Assembly: GCF_015712165.1 (NCBI RefSeq)
Contig: NZ_JADPZX010000001.1
Location: forward strand, 1,612,001-1,676,000
DNA length: 64,000 nucleotides
Reading direction: 5' to 3'
Source of the DNA: Streptomyces spinoverrucosus
GTDB lineage: Bacteria; Actinomycetota; Actinomycetes; Streptomycetales; Streptomycetaceae
The notes below the pieces were generated by a model that searched no databases, was not told the DNA's origin, and worked only from the letters and a program-made list of their open reading frames with translations. Shown here one piece after another: positions 52,745 through 61,242 of the stretch. Numbering within the stretch: position 1 is the first letter of the stretch; the number at the start of each line of letters is the position of its first letter. The position numbers and the translations under genes were made by a program.

Positions 52745-53467
52745 TCACACCGCGACCGGCAACCCGGCCGTACGCCGCACCCGCCGCACCCTGTCCACGG
52801 CATACACCTCGCACCCCTCCCGCGCGGCCGCCCAGGCAACCCCCTCCGCGCCCATCGCGAACGCCGCCGTCGCCGCCGTGTCCGCCTCCGTCAGGGTCGG
52901 CGCGACGACCGTGACGCTGAGCAGGCCGGTCGCCGCACGGCCGGTGCGCCCGTCGACGATGTGCTCGCCGCGCTCGTACGACGCGGACGTCGCGACCGCC
53001 CCGTCGGTCAGCTCCAGGACGGTGCACACCTGATCGGCGTGTTCGGGGTGCCGTACCCCCACGCGCCACGGACCGCCTGCGACGACCACGTCGCCCCCGG
53101 CGTTGAGGCAGAACCGCCGCACCCCGGCCGCCGTCAGCAGTTCGGCCGCCCGCTGCACCGACCAGCCCTTGACCACCGCGCACGGGTCGAGGCCCCGACC
53201 GGGCAGGCGGGCGTCAAAGGCGCCGCCGCTCGCGATCCGGTACTGCTCGCACAGGTCGAGGACCTCGGCGAGGTCGGCGCTGACCCCGCCGAGGCCGATC
53301 TCGCCCCGGTCCAGCCGGGACACCTCACTGTCCGCCTTGAACGGACTGAACCTGTCGTCCACCTCGCGCAGCCAGGCGAACACGGCGTCCGCGAGCCCCT
53401 CGGGGACGTGCTCGTCGTCGATCCGCAGGGAGACCGGGAAGCCCATGACGTGTTCGACCCGGTGCAT
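52745..53467 (-). CDS. apbE: FAD:protein FMN transferase ApbE
   Basis: A 240-residue ApbE enzyme, which attaches FMN covalently to Thr/Ser of FMN-binding domains. Diagnostic blocks: HVMGFPVSLRI, RFSPFKADSEVSRLDRG, DPCAVVKGWSVQRAAELL, FCLNAGGDVVVAGG and GAVATSASYERGEHIVDGRTG. It has no signal peptide. Its ATG overlaps the stop of the FMN-binding protein gene by one base (TGATG), so enzyme and presumed substrate are co-translated. ApbE is the last gene of the operon begun by the ferric-reductase-like gene. Confidence 0.92.
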   Translation of the reverse strand: MHRVEHVMGFPVSLRIDDEHVPEGLADAVFAWLREVDDRFSPFKADSEVSRLDRGEIGLGGVSADLAEVLDLCEQYRIASGGAFDARLPGRGLDPCAVVKGWSVQRAAELLTAAGVRRFCLNAGGDVVVAGGPWRVGVRHPEHADQVCTVLELTDGAVATSASYERGEHIVDGRTGRAATGLLSVTVVAPTLTEADTAATAAFAMGAEGVAWAAAREGCEVYAVDRVRRVRRTAGLPVAV

Positions 53468-53928
53468 CAGGCGCCCTTCGCGTCGATCGCGGCCTGCAAC
53501 GACTCCTTGTAGCCCTCGCTGGTGATCGTGGCGCCCGACACCGAGTCGACGTCCGCGCTCTGGGCTTCGAGGGTCTCCTTGATGAGCGTCGGCACGGCGG
53601 CCGTCGTCTGCGGATGGTCCGGCTGCTGGAGCATCCGTACCGCCGTGATCTCGTCGCCCTCGAAGGTGACCTCCACCTGTACGGGGCCCTTCTCGGTGTT
53701 CACCGTCGAGCCCGCCACTACGGGAGAGACGGAAGTCCCTGAAGACCCTGAAGTCCCTGACGACCCTGACGTCCCCGAAGCCCCTGACGTCCCCGAAGCC
53801 GCTGAAGAAGAGGGTGTCGAGGCCGGCTGGGTCGCCTCGGTGGTGGTCGTCGTCTCGGACGGCTCGTAGCGCAAGACCGGGATCAGCCCCGCGACGGTCA
53901 GGACCAGGACGGGCAGTGCTCGCTTCAT
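53467..53928 (-). CDS. Membrane-anchored FMN-binding domain protein
   Basis: A 153-residue exported protein. An N-terminal hydrophobic segment (ALPVLVLTVAGLIPVL) acts as signal or anchor. It is followed by a Ser/Thr/Gly repeat linker (GTSGASGTSGSSGTS units) and a single FMN-binding domain. The flavinylation site is VDSVSGATITSEGY: the Thr in the SGAT motif should accept FMN from ApbE. ATG 53928 has GAGGAG upstream. The protein is suited to carry electrons outside the membrane, receiving them from the upstream membrane oxidoreductase. The final acceptor is unknown. Confidence 0.88.
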   Translation of the reverse strand: MKRALPVLVLTVAGLIPVLRYEPSETTTTTEATQPASTPSSSAASGTSGASGTSGSSGTSGSSGTSVSPVVAGSTVNTEKGPVQVEVTFEGDEITAVRMLQQPDHPQTTAAVPTLIKETLEAQSADVDSVSGATITSEGYKESLQAAIDAKGA

Positions 53929-53956
53929 GTGGTGCTCCTCGTTCCCGTCGGGTCCG

Positions 53957-55294
53957 TCAGCCGGCCAGGCTGAAGCGCTCGTGGTGGATCTGCGCCTTGG
54001 GCACGCCCAGCTCGCGCAGGCTGTTCAGCACCGCGCGGGTCATGCCGGGCGGTCCGCACAGGTAGACGTCGCGGTCGGCGATGTCGGGCACCAGCCGGGC
54101 GAGTTCGCCCTTGGACAGCCGGTCCGGCTGGGCGGGGCCGGTGACGAGGTACAGCTCGGCGCCCTTGGCGTGGGCCAGTTCGCGCAGCTCGTCGTAGAGC
54201 ACGGCGTCCTGGTCCGTGGCCACCCGGTAGATCAGTACGGCGTGCCCGTGCAGTTCCTCCAGCAGGGCCCGCATCGGGGTGATGCCGACTCCGCCGGCGA
54301 TCAGCAGGGCGTCCGGCCGGGTGCGGTGCATGGTGGTGAAGGCGCCGTAGGGCCCCTCGGCGAAGACGCGGGTGCCGACCTCGAGGTGGCGCAGTCCGGC
54401 GCTGCCGTCGCCGAGGGCCTTGGCGGTCAGCCGCAGGGAGCGGCCGTCCGGCGCGGCCGACAGCGACCAGGGGTTGGCCTGCCACCAGCGGCCCCGGGTC
54501 AGGAACCGCCACAGGAAGAACTGGCCGGCGCGGGCGGGCAGCCGGTCGAGGTCGCGGCCGGTGACGTAGACGGAGACGACGTTGTCGTTCTCGGGGACGA
54601 CGGCCGAGACACGCAACTGGTGACGCCAGTTCCGCCACAACGGCAGCACCAGGCGGCCCACGACCACCGAGCCGAGGGCGACGGTCCACAGGGTCCACCA
54701 GTAGCCGGTGGCCGTGGGCGAGGCGACGAAGGTCGTACCGACCGCGACCTGGTGGGAGAAGGCCAGCACCACGGCGAGGTAGGTGTAGAGGTGGATGAAG
54801 TGCCACGTCTCGTAGGCCAGCCGACGCCGGGCGAACCGCCCCGAGACCGTGCCGACCACGATGATCAGCGCCAGCGCGACCACCGCCCGCAGCACACCCT
54901 CGACGGTCTCGGCGAGGTCGACGAGCTGGTTGACCGGGTCCAGGCCGGAGGAGTCGGCGTAGCCGAAGGTGATGAACACCGCGTGCGCGAGCAGCGTCCA
55001 CAGCAGTGAGAAGCCGAGCCGGCGGTGCCAGAGGGTGAGCCGGTCCATGCCGATCCGGCGGTCGAACCAGGGCAGCCGGGCCACCAGCACCAGCTGGAAG
55101 GCCATGAGGAGCGCGGCGTACAGCCCGGCGAGGCGGCCGATGACGATCAGCGCGTTGGAGGCGAATCCGGCCTGGACGAAGAAGTAGGTGACCACGGCCA
55201 CGTTCGCGGCCAGCACGGCGTACAGGCCGGTGCGGGCCATCACCTTGGGACGTATCGCCGCGACGGGCGCGGCGGGCGACTGGACGGTCGTCAC
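53957..55294 (-). CDS. Ferric-reductase-like transmembrane flavocytochrome
   Basis: A 445-residue protein with an N-terminal heme-b-type ferric reductase membrane domain (six spans). Heme histidines are plausible in LTLWHRRLGFSLLWTLLAHAVF and YETWHFIHLYTYLAVVLAFSHQ. A cytoplasmic ferredoxin-NADP reductase-like domain follows, with FAD site NPWSLSAAP, NAD(P) site LLIAGGVGITPMRALL and terminal CGPPGMTRAV. GTG 55294 is used because AAGGAG lies 9 nt before it. It would pass electrons from NAD(P)H across the membrane to the FMN protein encoded next. It is divergent from a two-component system. Confidence 0.9.
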   Translation of the reverse strand: MTTVQSPAAPVAAIRPKVMARTGLYAVLAANVAVVTYFFVQAGFASNALIVIGRLAGLYAALLMAFQLVLVARLPWFDRRIGMDRLTLWHRRLGFSLLWTLLAHAVFITFGYADSSGLDPVNQLVDLAETVEGVLRAVVALALIIVVGTVSGRFARRRLAYETWHFIHLYTYLAVVLAFSHQVAVGTTFVASPTATGYWWTLWTVALGSVVVGRLVLPLWRNWRHQLRVSAVVPENDNVVSVYVTGRDLDRLPARAGQFFLWRFLTRGRWWQANPWSLSAAPDGRSLRLTAKALGDGSAGLRHLEVGTRVFAEGPYGAFTTMHRTRPDALLIAGGVGITPMRALLEELHGHAVLIYRVATDQDAVLYDELRELAHAKGAELYLVTGPAQPDRLSKGELARLVPDIADRDVYLCGPPGMTRAVLNSLRELGVPKAQIHHERFSLAG

Positions 55295-55347
55295 GGACGG
55301 CAACTCCTTGGTCGGGGCCTTGGGACACCGAGCTTGGCTGGCCGGAG

Positions 55348-55376
55348 CTGTCGTTTCCCTGTCGTGCAACTTTCAG
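55348..55376. promoter_or_regulatory. Tandem heptamer repeats between the flavocytochrome operon and the two-component genes
   Basis: CTGTCGT occurs at 55348-55354 and 55359-55365, with a weaker third unit CTTTCAG at 55370-55376. This is an exact 11-bp spacing, as OmpR/PhoB-family response regulators require. The site lies 54-82 nt before the flavocytochrome start and 71-99 nt before the regulator start. Confidence 0.6.
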
Positions 55377-55446
55377 GTGGATATCGATGTGTGTCCGGAT
55401 GGTGACCGGGTCTGGTGGCGGGCGGCCGTTGCCGCACTATGAACGG

Positions 55447-56136
55447 GTGGAGAAAGTACGACTGCTGGTCGTGGACGACGACCCGCCCATCGCCGACCTC
55501 GTCGCCACGGTCGCCCGCTACGAGGGCTGGGAGGCGGTCACCGCGAACTCCGGCGACGAGGCGCTGCGCCGGGCCGCCGAGTTCCGTCCGGACATCGTCG
55601 TGCTCGACCTGATGCTGCCGGACGTGGACGGCTTCGGTGTGCTCGACCGGCTGCGCGCCTCGGGCACGATGGTGCCGGTGGTGTTCCTCACCGCGCGCGA
55701 CGCGGTCTCCGACCGGGTGGCGGGGCTGACCCGGGGCGGGGACGACTACCTGGTGAAACCGTTCGCGGTCGAGGAGCTGATGGCCCGGCTGCGCACGGTG
55801 CTGCGGCGCGCCACGGGGCCCGGGTTCCAGCGGTCGGTGCTGCGGGTGGGGGACCTGACCATGGACGAGGACACCCGTGAGGTGCGGCGCGGCGAACGGC
55901 TGCTGACGCTGACGCCGACCGAGTACGAGGTGCTGCGCTACCTCATGCGCAAGTCGCCGACGGTGCTCACCAAGGCGCAGATCCTCGACCATGTGTGGGA
56001 GTACGGCTTCGGCGGCCGCTCCAACGTGGTGGAACTGGTCGTCAGCCGACTGCGCCGCAAGCTGGACGACGAGGGCGAGCCGTTGATCCACACGGTCCGC
56101 GGCTTCGGATACGTGATCCGGAAGGCGGCCCAGTGA
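55447..56136 (+). CDS. OmpR-family response regulator
   Basis: A 229-residue regulator. The receiver has acidic pocket DDD, phospho-acceptor Asp in IVVLDLMLPDVDG, Thr in VFLTARD and Lys in DYLVKPF. A winged-helix DNA-binding domain (LTPTEYEVLRYLMRKSPTVLTKAQIL to TVRGFGYVIRK) follows. GTG 55447 is placed at the start of the conserved sequence; a CACTAT box 6 nt upstream would make it leaderless. It overlaps its kinase gene by GTGA. It probably controls the divergent flavocytochrome operon. Confidence 0.9.
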   Translation: MEKVRLLVVDDDPPIADLVATVARYEGWEAVTANSGDEALRRAAEFRPDIVVLDLMLPDVDGFGVLDRLRASGTMVPVVFLTARDAVSDRVAGLTRGGDDYLVKPFAVEELMARLRTVLRRATGPGFQRSVLRVGDLTMDEDTREVRRGERLLTLTPTEYEVLRYLMRKSPTVLTKAQILDHVWEYGFGGRSNVVELVVSRLRRKLDDEGEPLIHTVRGFGYVIRKAAQ

Positions 56137-57605
56137 TCCGCCGGCTGCGCGGGGCGTACGGCAGGCTGCGCCTCGGCACCCGGCTGGCGCTGGGGCTGGG
56201 CGTGCTGTCGCTGGTGGTGTTCTCCGTCGTGGGCACGGCCCTGACGACGTACATGCGGGACTATCTGTCGGCCCAGCTGGACACACAGCTGGCGCAGGGC
56301 CAGATCGCCCAGTCCAAGAGCATCGCGGACTACGGCACGCTCTCGGGCAAGAAGTACTACAGCTGGTACTACGCGGTGTACGACGTGTCGGGCGGCGCCG
56401 CCGTGCTCCGCAACCCCGAGGATCCCGCCGACCTGCCGGCGGACGTCGACGACTTCACCGCCCTGGCCCGGGCGCAGACCGCCGCCGACACGGAGCTGCT
56501 GCGCACCGAGCACATCAGGGGCGCGGGCCAGTACCGGTTGCGCGCCTGCGAGGTCGAGCCCGGCGTGGTGCTGGTGAGCGCCGCCCCCATGGCGGACATC
56601 GACGACACGGTCCGGCAGCTGATCACGATCCAGGCGGTCACGTTCGGACTGGCGCTGCTGGCGCTGGTGGTGGCCGGCCGGAAGCTGCTGCGGCGCGGGT
56701 TGCAACCGCTCAGCGACATGGCGCACACCGCGCACGGCATCGCCTCGCACGACCTGACCGAGTCGGCGGCCCGGCTGCCGCTGCGCGCCGACCGGCGGGG
56801 CGGCGGTCCGGAGGTGGAGGAGCTGCGCACGGCGTTCAACACCATGCTGGAGCACATCGACGACTCCCTCGCCGTGCGCGCCGAGGCCGAGCAGCGGCTG
56901 CGCCGGTTCGTCGCGGACGCCTCGCACGAGCTGCGGACGCCGCTGATGTCGGTACGCGGCTACGCGGACCTCTTCCAGTACGCGGCCGCCAACGCGCCCG
57001 AGGAGCGGGACAAGCACCTGGCGCGGCTGCGGGCCGAGGCCGCCCGGATGGGTTTCCTGCTGGACGACCTGCTGCTGCTCGCCCGGCTCGACGCCGCCGA
57101 GGTGGAGGCGCCGCTGCGGCTCGCGGACGCGGACCTGGTCGAGCTGGTCGAGCAGGCCGCCGACGCGTTCCGCGCCGCGCACCCCGGCCATCCGCTGACG
57201 GTGACCACCGGGGACCGGCCGGTGGAACTGCGGCTTGATCCGCAGCGGATCCGGCAGGTGCTGGACAACCTGCTCACCAACGCCGCCGTGCACACCCCGG
57301 CCGGGACCGAGGTGTGCGTGGCGGTCTCGGTCGCGGCCGGGGCGGCGCTGGTGCGGATCTCCGACGCGGGTCCCGGGATACCGGCCGCCGACCGGGAACG
57401 CGTCTTCGACCGTTTCTACCGGGTCGACAAGACGCGCAGCCGCGACCGCGGCGGCAGCGGGCTGGGCCTGTCGGTGGCGCGCTCACTGGTACGGGCCCAC
57501 GGCGGCACCATCGAACTGACCAGCGCACCGGGGGCGACGGCGTTCACGGTCCGGCTGCCGGCCGACGCGCCCGTTCAGGAGTACGCGACGTCGGCGGCGC
57601 GGTAG
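56133..57605 (+). CDS. Sensor histidine kinase
   Basis: A 490-residue kinase. Span 1 (LALGLGVLSLVVFSVVGTALTTYM) and span 2 (ITIQAVTFGLALLALVVAG) flank an extracytoplasmic sensor domain of about 130 residues. Then come a HAMP segment, dimerisation helix with H-box RFVADASHELRTPLMSVRG, N-box QVLDNLLTNAAVHTP, G1 ISDAGPGIP, F-box RVFDRFYRVDKTRSR and G2 GGSGLGLSVARSL. The signal is unknown; redox or metal status would fit the neighbouring electron-transfer operon, but this is inference. Its 3' end is duplicated twice downstream. Confidence 0.92.
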   Translation: MIRRLRGAYGRLRLGTRLALGLGVLSLVVFSVVGTALTTYMRDYLSAQLDTQLAQGQIAQSKSIADYGTLSGKKYYSWYYAVYDVSGGAAVLRNPEDPADLPADVDDFTALARAQTAADTELLRTEHIRGAGQYRLRACEVEPGVVLVSAAPMADIDDTVRQLITIQAVTFGLALLALVVAGRKLLRRGLQPLSDMAHTAHGIASHDLTESAARLPLRADRRGGGPEVEELRTAFNTMLEHIDDSLAVRAEAEQRLRRFVADASHELRTPLMSVRGYADLFQYAAANAPEERDKHLARLRAEAARMGFLLDDLLLLARLDAAEVEAPLRLADADLVELVEQAADAFRAAHPGHPLTVTTGDRPVELRLDPQRIRQVLDNLLTNAAVHTPAGTEVCVAVSVAAGAALVRISDAGPGIPAADRERVFDRFYRVDKTRSRDRGGSGLGLSVARSLVRAHGGTIELTSAPGATAFTVRLPADAPVQEYATSAAR

Positions 57606-57721
57606 AGAGTCCCGCCCCGGCGCGGCTGCCCACCAGGCGCACCGTTCAGCCGTACGCGCGTCCGAGGCGCGGTAGCACGGCGTCGCTGTTCCAGCGGTAC
57701 GCGGCGTCCGAGGCGCCGTAG
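57571..57721. repeat. Three degenerate copies of the sensor-kinase 3' end
   Basis: The last ~35 bp of the kinase gene (GTTCAG..GTACGCG..GGCGCGGTAG, ending on the stop codon at 57605) recur at about 57641-57675 and 57686-57721, each ending in GTAG. The pattern suggests unequal duplication of the gene's end into the spacer. Confidence 0.6.
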
Positions 57722-57746
57722 CACGGTCGCCGCCCGCCCCGGTGCC

Positions 57747-58859
57747 TCACACGTCCGCCGTCGGCAGCGTCACCTCGAAACGGCAGCCGCCGGAAACGTT
57801 GCGTACGGCGGCCCGCCCGTGGTGGGCCTCCACGATGCCCCGCACGATGGCGAGCCCCAGCCCGGCCCCGGCCGGTGGTGTCCGGGCGTCGGTGCCACGC
57901 CAGCCGGTGTCGAAGACGCGCGGCAGGTCCTCGTCCGGGATCCCGCCGCAGCCGTCCGTCACGGACAGGACCACGCCGTCGGCCGAGCGCTCGGCGGCCA
58001 CCGCCACCGTGCCGTCGGCGGGCGTCCGCCGGATCGCGTTGACGAGCAGGTTGCCCAGCACCCGGCTCATCTCCTTGCCGTCCACCTCGACGGGCACCTG
58101 CTCGACCCGGTCGCCGACGAGCCGTACGCCGTGCTCCCGGGCGAGCGGGTCCGCGCCCGCGAGGGCGTCGCCCACCAGGTCGTACACCGAGATCCGGCTC
58201 GGGCTGAGCGCCAGCGTGCCCGCGTGGATGCGGGAGAGTTCGAAGAGGTCGCCGACCATGTCGTTGAGGCGTTCGGCCTCGGCGCGGATCTGGCGGAGGT
58301 AGCGGTCGGGGTCGGCGGCGACGCCGTCCTCCAGGGCCTCGGACATGGCGCGCAGTCCGGCGAGCGGGGTGCGCAGATCGTGCGAGATCCAGGCGACCAG
58401 TTCGCGCCGGGAGCTCTCCAGGGCGCGCTCGCGGTCCCGGGACTGGGCGAGCTTGCGGCTGGTCGCCTCCAACTCCCGGCTGAGTGCGGCCAGTTCGGCG
58501 GTGGCGGGGCCGTCGGGGCTGGTGAAGTCGCCGCCGTCGCCGAAGGAGCGGGCGGCGAGGGTGAGGGCCCGGCTGCGGGCGGCGACCCAGCGGCCCAGCA
58601 GCAGTGCGGTGGCCAGGGAGACCACGGCGGCCATCGCGACCACGGTGGTCACCACGGTCAGGTCGTGCGCGGACAGGAACATCGCCTGCGCGACCGCGAG
58701 CGTGCCCGCGAACATCGCGCCGACGGCGACGGCGGCGACCACGGTGATGTGCGCGGTGAGCGAGCGCCGCCGGACCAGCAGCAGCACACCGGCGCCGACC
58801 AGCCCGGCCGCGACGGCGCCGAGGAAGGCGAACAGCGCGATGAGCAGAGTGTCCCGCAC
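57747..58859 (-). CDS. Sensor histidine kinase
   Basis: A 370-residue kinase with short extracytoplasmic exposure. Several N-terminal hydrophobic stretches ([72 protein letters not shown]) indicate three or four spans. The H-box is [19 protein letters not shown], the N-box [16 protein letters not shown]1 VTDGCGGIP and G2 [12 protein letters not shown]. It likely senses a membrane-embedded signal. GTG 58859 follows its regulator's stop by 3 nt, so it is translationally linked to the upstream regulator. Confidence 0.9.
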   Translation of the reverse strand: MRDTLLIALFAFLGAVAAGLVGAGVLLLVRRRSLTAHITVVAAVAVGAMFAGTLAVAQAMFLSAHDLTVVTTVVAMAAVVSLATALLLGRWVAARSRALTLAARSFGDGGDFTSPDGPATAELAALSRELEATSRKLAQSRDRERALESSRRELVAWISHDLRTPLAGLRAMSEALEDGVAADPDRYLRQIRAEAERLNDMVGDLFELSRIHAGTLALSPSRISVYDLVGDALAGADPLAREHGVRLVGDRVEQVPVEVDGKEMSRVLGNLLVNAIRRTPADGTVAVAAERSADGVVLSVTDGCGGIPDEDLPRVFDTGWRGTDARTPPAGAGLGLAIVRGIVEAHHGRAAVRNVSGGCRFEVTLPTADV

Positions 58860-58862
58860 GGC

Positions 58863-59570
58863 TCACGCCTCCCCGTCGCCGGCGTCGAAGCGGTAGCCGA
58901 CGCCCCACACCGTCTGGATGAACCGCGGCCGGGCCGGATCGTCCTCCACCTTCCCGCGCAGCCGCCGCACATGGACGGTCACCGTCGACAGGTCGCCGAA
59001 GTCCCACCCCCACACCTCACGCATCAGCTCCTCCCGGCTGAACGCCCGCCCGGGGTGCCGCAGCAGGAACGCGAGCAGGTCGAACTCCCGGATGGTGAGG
59101 GCGAGTTCGGTCCCGTTCTTGGTGGCGCGCCGGGCGGCCGGGTCGACCGTGAGCCCGGCGGCACCGAGGGTGCCCGTGGACTGCGGGGCGGGCCGGGTGC
59201 GGCGCAGCACGGACTCCACCCGCAAGACCAGCTCGCGGGGGCTGAAGGGCTTGGTGACGTAGTCGTCGGCGCCCACCTCCAGGCCGAGGATGCGGTCGTC
59301 CTCGTCCCCGCGCGCGGTGAGCATGATCACCGGCACCGGGCCTCGCCCCCGCATCCGCCGGCACACCTCAAGACCGTCCATGCCGGGCAGCATCAGGTCC
59401 AGCACGACCAGGTCCGGCCAGTGCGCGGCGGCCCGCGCCAGCGCGTCGGGGCCGTCACCGGCCCGGTCCACGACGTATCCGGCCCGGTCGAGATACCCGG
59501 AGACCACCTCGGCGACGGTCGGGTCGTCGTCGACGACCAGGACCCGGGCTCCGTACGGCTGCTGTTCCAT
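58863..59570 (-). CDS. OmpR-family response regulator
   Basis: A 235-residue regulator. The receiver has DDD pocket, phospho-acceptor Asp in LVVLDLMLPGMDG, Thr in MLTARG and Lys in DYVTKPF. A winged helix (LTIREFDLLAFLLRHPGRAFSREELM to QTVWGVGYRFD) follows. It is first in the operon with the kinase. Two direct CTTACGGAT repeats lie 59-83 nt upstream and may be its own binding sites. Confidence 0.91.
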   Translation of the reverse strand: MEQQPYGARVLVVDDDPTVAEVVSGYLDRAGYVVDRAGDGPDALARAAAHWPDLVVLDLMLPGMDGLEVCRRMRGRGPVPVIMLTARGDEDDRILGLEVGADDYVTKPFSPRELVLRVESVLRRTRPAPQSTGTLGAAGLTVDPAARRATKNGTELALTIREFDLLAFLLRHPGRAFSREELMREVWGWDFGDLSTVTVHVRRLRGKVEDDPARPRFIQTVWGVGYRFDAGDGEA

Positions 59571-59627
59571 GCCGCCAGCCTCGCACCCCGAGCGCGGGTA
59601 CGGGACGGGGGGCCTCAGATGTCCTGG

Positions 59628-59653
59628 ATCCGTAAGGAACGCACATCCGTAAG
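59628..59653 (-). promoter_or_regulatory. Direct CTTACGGAT repeats upstream of the response regulator
   Basis: On the minus strand CTTACGGAT occurs twice, at 59653-59645 and 59636-59628, 17 bp apart start to start. Position upstream of an OmpR-type regulator gene suggests an autoregulatory site; the period is not the usual 10-11 bp, so caution is needed. Confidence 0.45.
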
Positions 59654-59680
59654 AGGCCCAGGACCCTCACGAGGAGGCGT

Positions 59681-60928
59681 TCACATGCCGAGCGCCGCGC
59701 CCTCGTCCCCCGGCTGCGGCCGGTGCCGCAGCCGGGACGCCAGGACGGCCACGTCGTCCTCCGCGTGGCGGGCGTCGAGGTTGGCGAGGACGGTGTCGAG
59801 GATGGTCTCCACGCCCTCCGAGGCGGTGAAGCGCAGCCTGGCCAGCCGGTTCAGGGACTCGTCGATGTCCTCGCCGCGGTGCTCGACGAGCCCGTCGGTG
59901 AACAGCAGCAGCGTCTCGTCGGCCTCCAGGTGGTACGTCGCCGGCTCGTAGCCGCCGAGACCGGTGCCCAGCGGCGGGCCGACCGGCACCGGCAGCAGCG
60001 AGGTGTCACCCTTGCCGTCGATCACGGCGGCCGGCAGATGACCGGCACTGGCCAGCGTGACCTGACCGCGCACGGGGTCGACGCGGGCGATCAGACAGGT
60101 GGCCGGCCGACGCTCGGACTCGCTGGAGGCGATGTCGTCGAGCTGGCGCAGTACACGGTGCGGCGGGAGGTCGGAGGAGGCGATGTAGCGCAGGGCGGAA
60201 CGGTAGGCGGTCATGTCGACGGCCGCCTCCAGGCCGTGGCCCATCACGTCGCCGACGACGAGCAGGGTCCGCCCGAAGTGCAGCCGCACGGTCTCGCACC
60301 AGTCGCCGCCGACCAGGGCGCGCTGCCCCACCGGCAGATAGCGGATGGCGACGTCCAGGTTGGGGTGCGGGCGGCCCGGCTCGGCGAGCAGCGCGCGCTG
60401 GAGATCACCGACGATCCGGCTCATCCGGTCGTGCTCCCGGGCGTGCCGGATGTGCGAGGCGGCCCGCTCGGCGAGCAGCGCCAGCATGTCCACCTCCGAC
60501 GGGGTGAAGGGCCCGTGGCGCCGGACGCACACGAGGACGCCGTAGCGGTCCTCGCCGGTGGCGAGCGGCACGCAGAGCGCGGGGCCGTACCTCTCGTGCC
60601 CGACCCGGCTGTCCGCCCGGCACGCCACCTCCGCGGCCCACCGGAGGTCGGGCAGCAGCGTGTGGTCGCCGCTGACCGCCTCGAACTCCACCTCGCCCTC
60701 CTCCGAGGCGCGCCGCACGATCGCCGCGGTGCACCCGGTGTGCCCGGCGGCCACCTTGGTGAGCTCACCGCAGGTGGTCTGCTCGTCGAGCGTCGTCCCG
60801 ATCCCGGCCACGGTCGACCGCAGCGCCGTCAGCCGCGACGACACGCCGGTTCCCGGTGCGGGCGTGTTCGTACGGCCGACGGCACCGGCCGTCGGAGGTC
60901 TTCGGAACGACTGGAGCCATCGCGCCAC
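59681..60928 (-). CDS. GAF-SpoIIE (PP2C) phosphatase
   Basis: A 415-residue cytoplasmic protein. An N-terminal GAF domain spans about residues 30-170. It is followed by a coiled linker (HIRHAREHDRMSRIVGDLQRALL) and a SpoIIE-type PP2C domain with metal motifs VGGDWCETV, VVGDVMGHGLEAA, LASAGHLPA, LLFTDGLVEHRG and DDVAVLASR. Such RsbU-like phosphatases act on anti-sigma-factor antagonists in stress and development. GTG 60928 is preferred with AAGG at 9 nt; GTG 60937 is possible. No partner switch genes (RsbV/W-like) are adjacent. Confidence 0.9.
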   Translation of the reverse strand: MARWLQSFRRPPTAGAVGRTNTPAPGTGVSSRLTALRSTVAGIGTTLDEQTTCGELTKVAAGHTGCTAAIVRRASEEGEVEFEAVSGDHTLLPDLRWAAEVACRADSRVGHERYGPALCVPLATGEDRYGVLVCVRRHGPFTPSEVDMLALLAERAASHIRHAREHDRMSRIVGDLQRALLAEPGRPHPNLDVAIRYLPVGQRALVGGDWCETVRLHFGRTLLVVGDVMGHGLEAAVDMTAYRSALRYIASSDLPPHRVLRQLDDIASSESERRPATCLIARVDPVRGQVTLASAGHLPAAVIDGKGDTSLLPVPVGPPLGTGLGGYEPATYHLEADETLLLFTDGLVEHRGEDIDESLNRLARLRFTASEGVETILDTVLANLDARHAEDDVAVLASRLRHRPQPGDEGAALGM

Positions 60929-61242
60929 ACAGAACACCTTAAATGGGTGACAAACCGACATAGACCACGCATCGACTGCCCGCCATTCCGACCCTCCCGC
61001 TCGGGGCGGCCGGGGCGGCAGGGGCGACCGTCCTCGGTCATCACGGCAGACTCGCCCTCTCACCTCGTGACGTTCGCCAGAAACACTGGTTGACAAGGAC
61101 ACCGTGAATTCACGAAACCGCCATTTTCCGGTTACGCGCAACCGGAACTCCCTGCCCGAAGCGCCGCCCGGAACCCCTTGGATCCCTTGGATACGCTGGC
61201 GCTTCGTTTTCGGACGTCGACATCCCGGGACGGCGCACCCCC
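60929..61242. promoter_or_regulatory. 314-nt divergent region between the phosphatase gene and uppP
   Basis: No gene is supported. It contains TTGACA (61090-61095), the palindrome CGTGAATTCACG (61103-61114), the inverted repeat TTCCGGTT-ACGCGC-AACCGGAA (61126-61147) and a 9-bp tandem duplication of CCCTTGGAT (61175-61192), all on the uppP side. GGAAC occurs twice (61144-61148 and 61170-61174); this is the -35 core of ECF sigma factors, but no matching -10 was fixed. Confidence 0.55.

Noticed and set aside
52529..53512. 327-codon plus-strand frame extending from the P450 relic through apbE
   Set aside because: Only its first ~65 codons resemble P450. The rest is antisense to apbE, so only a short pseudogene is reported.
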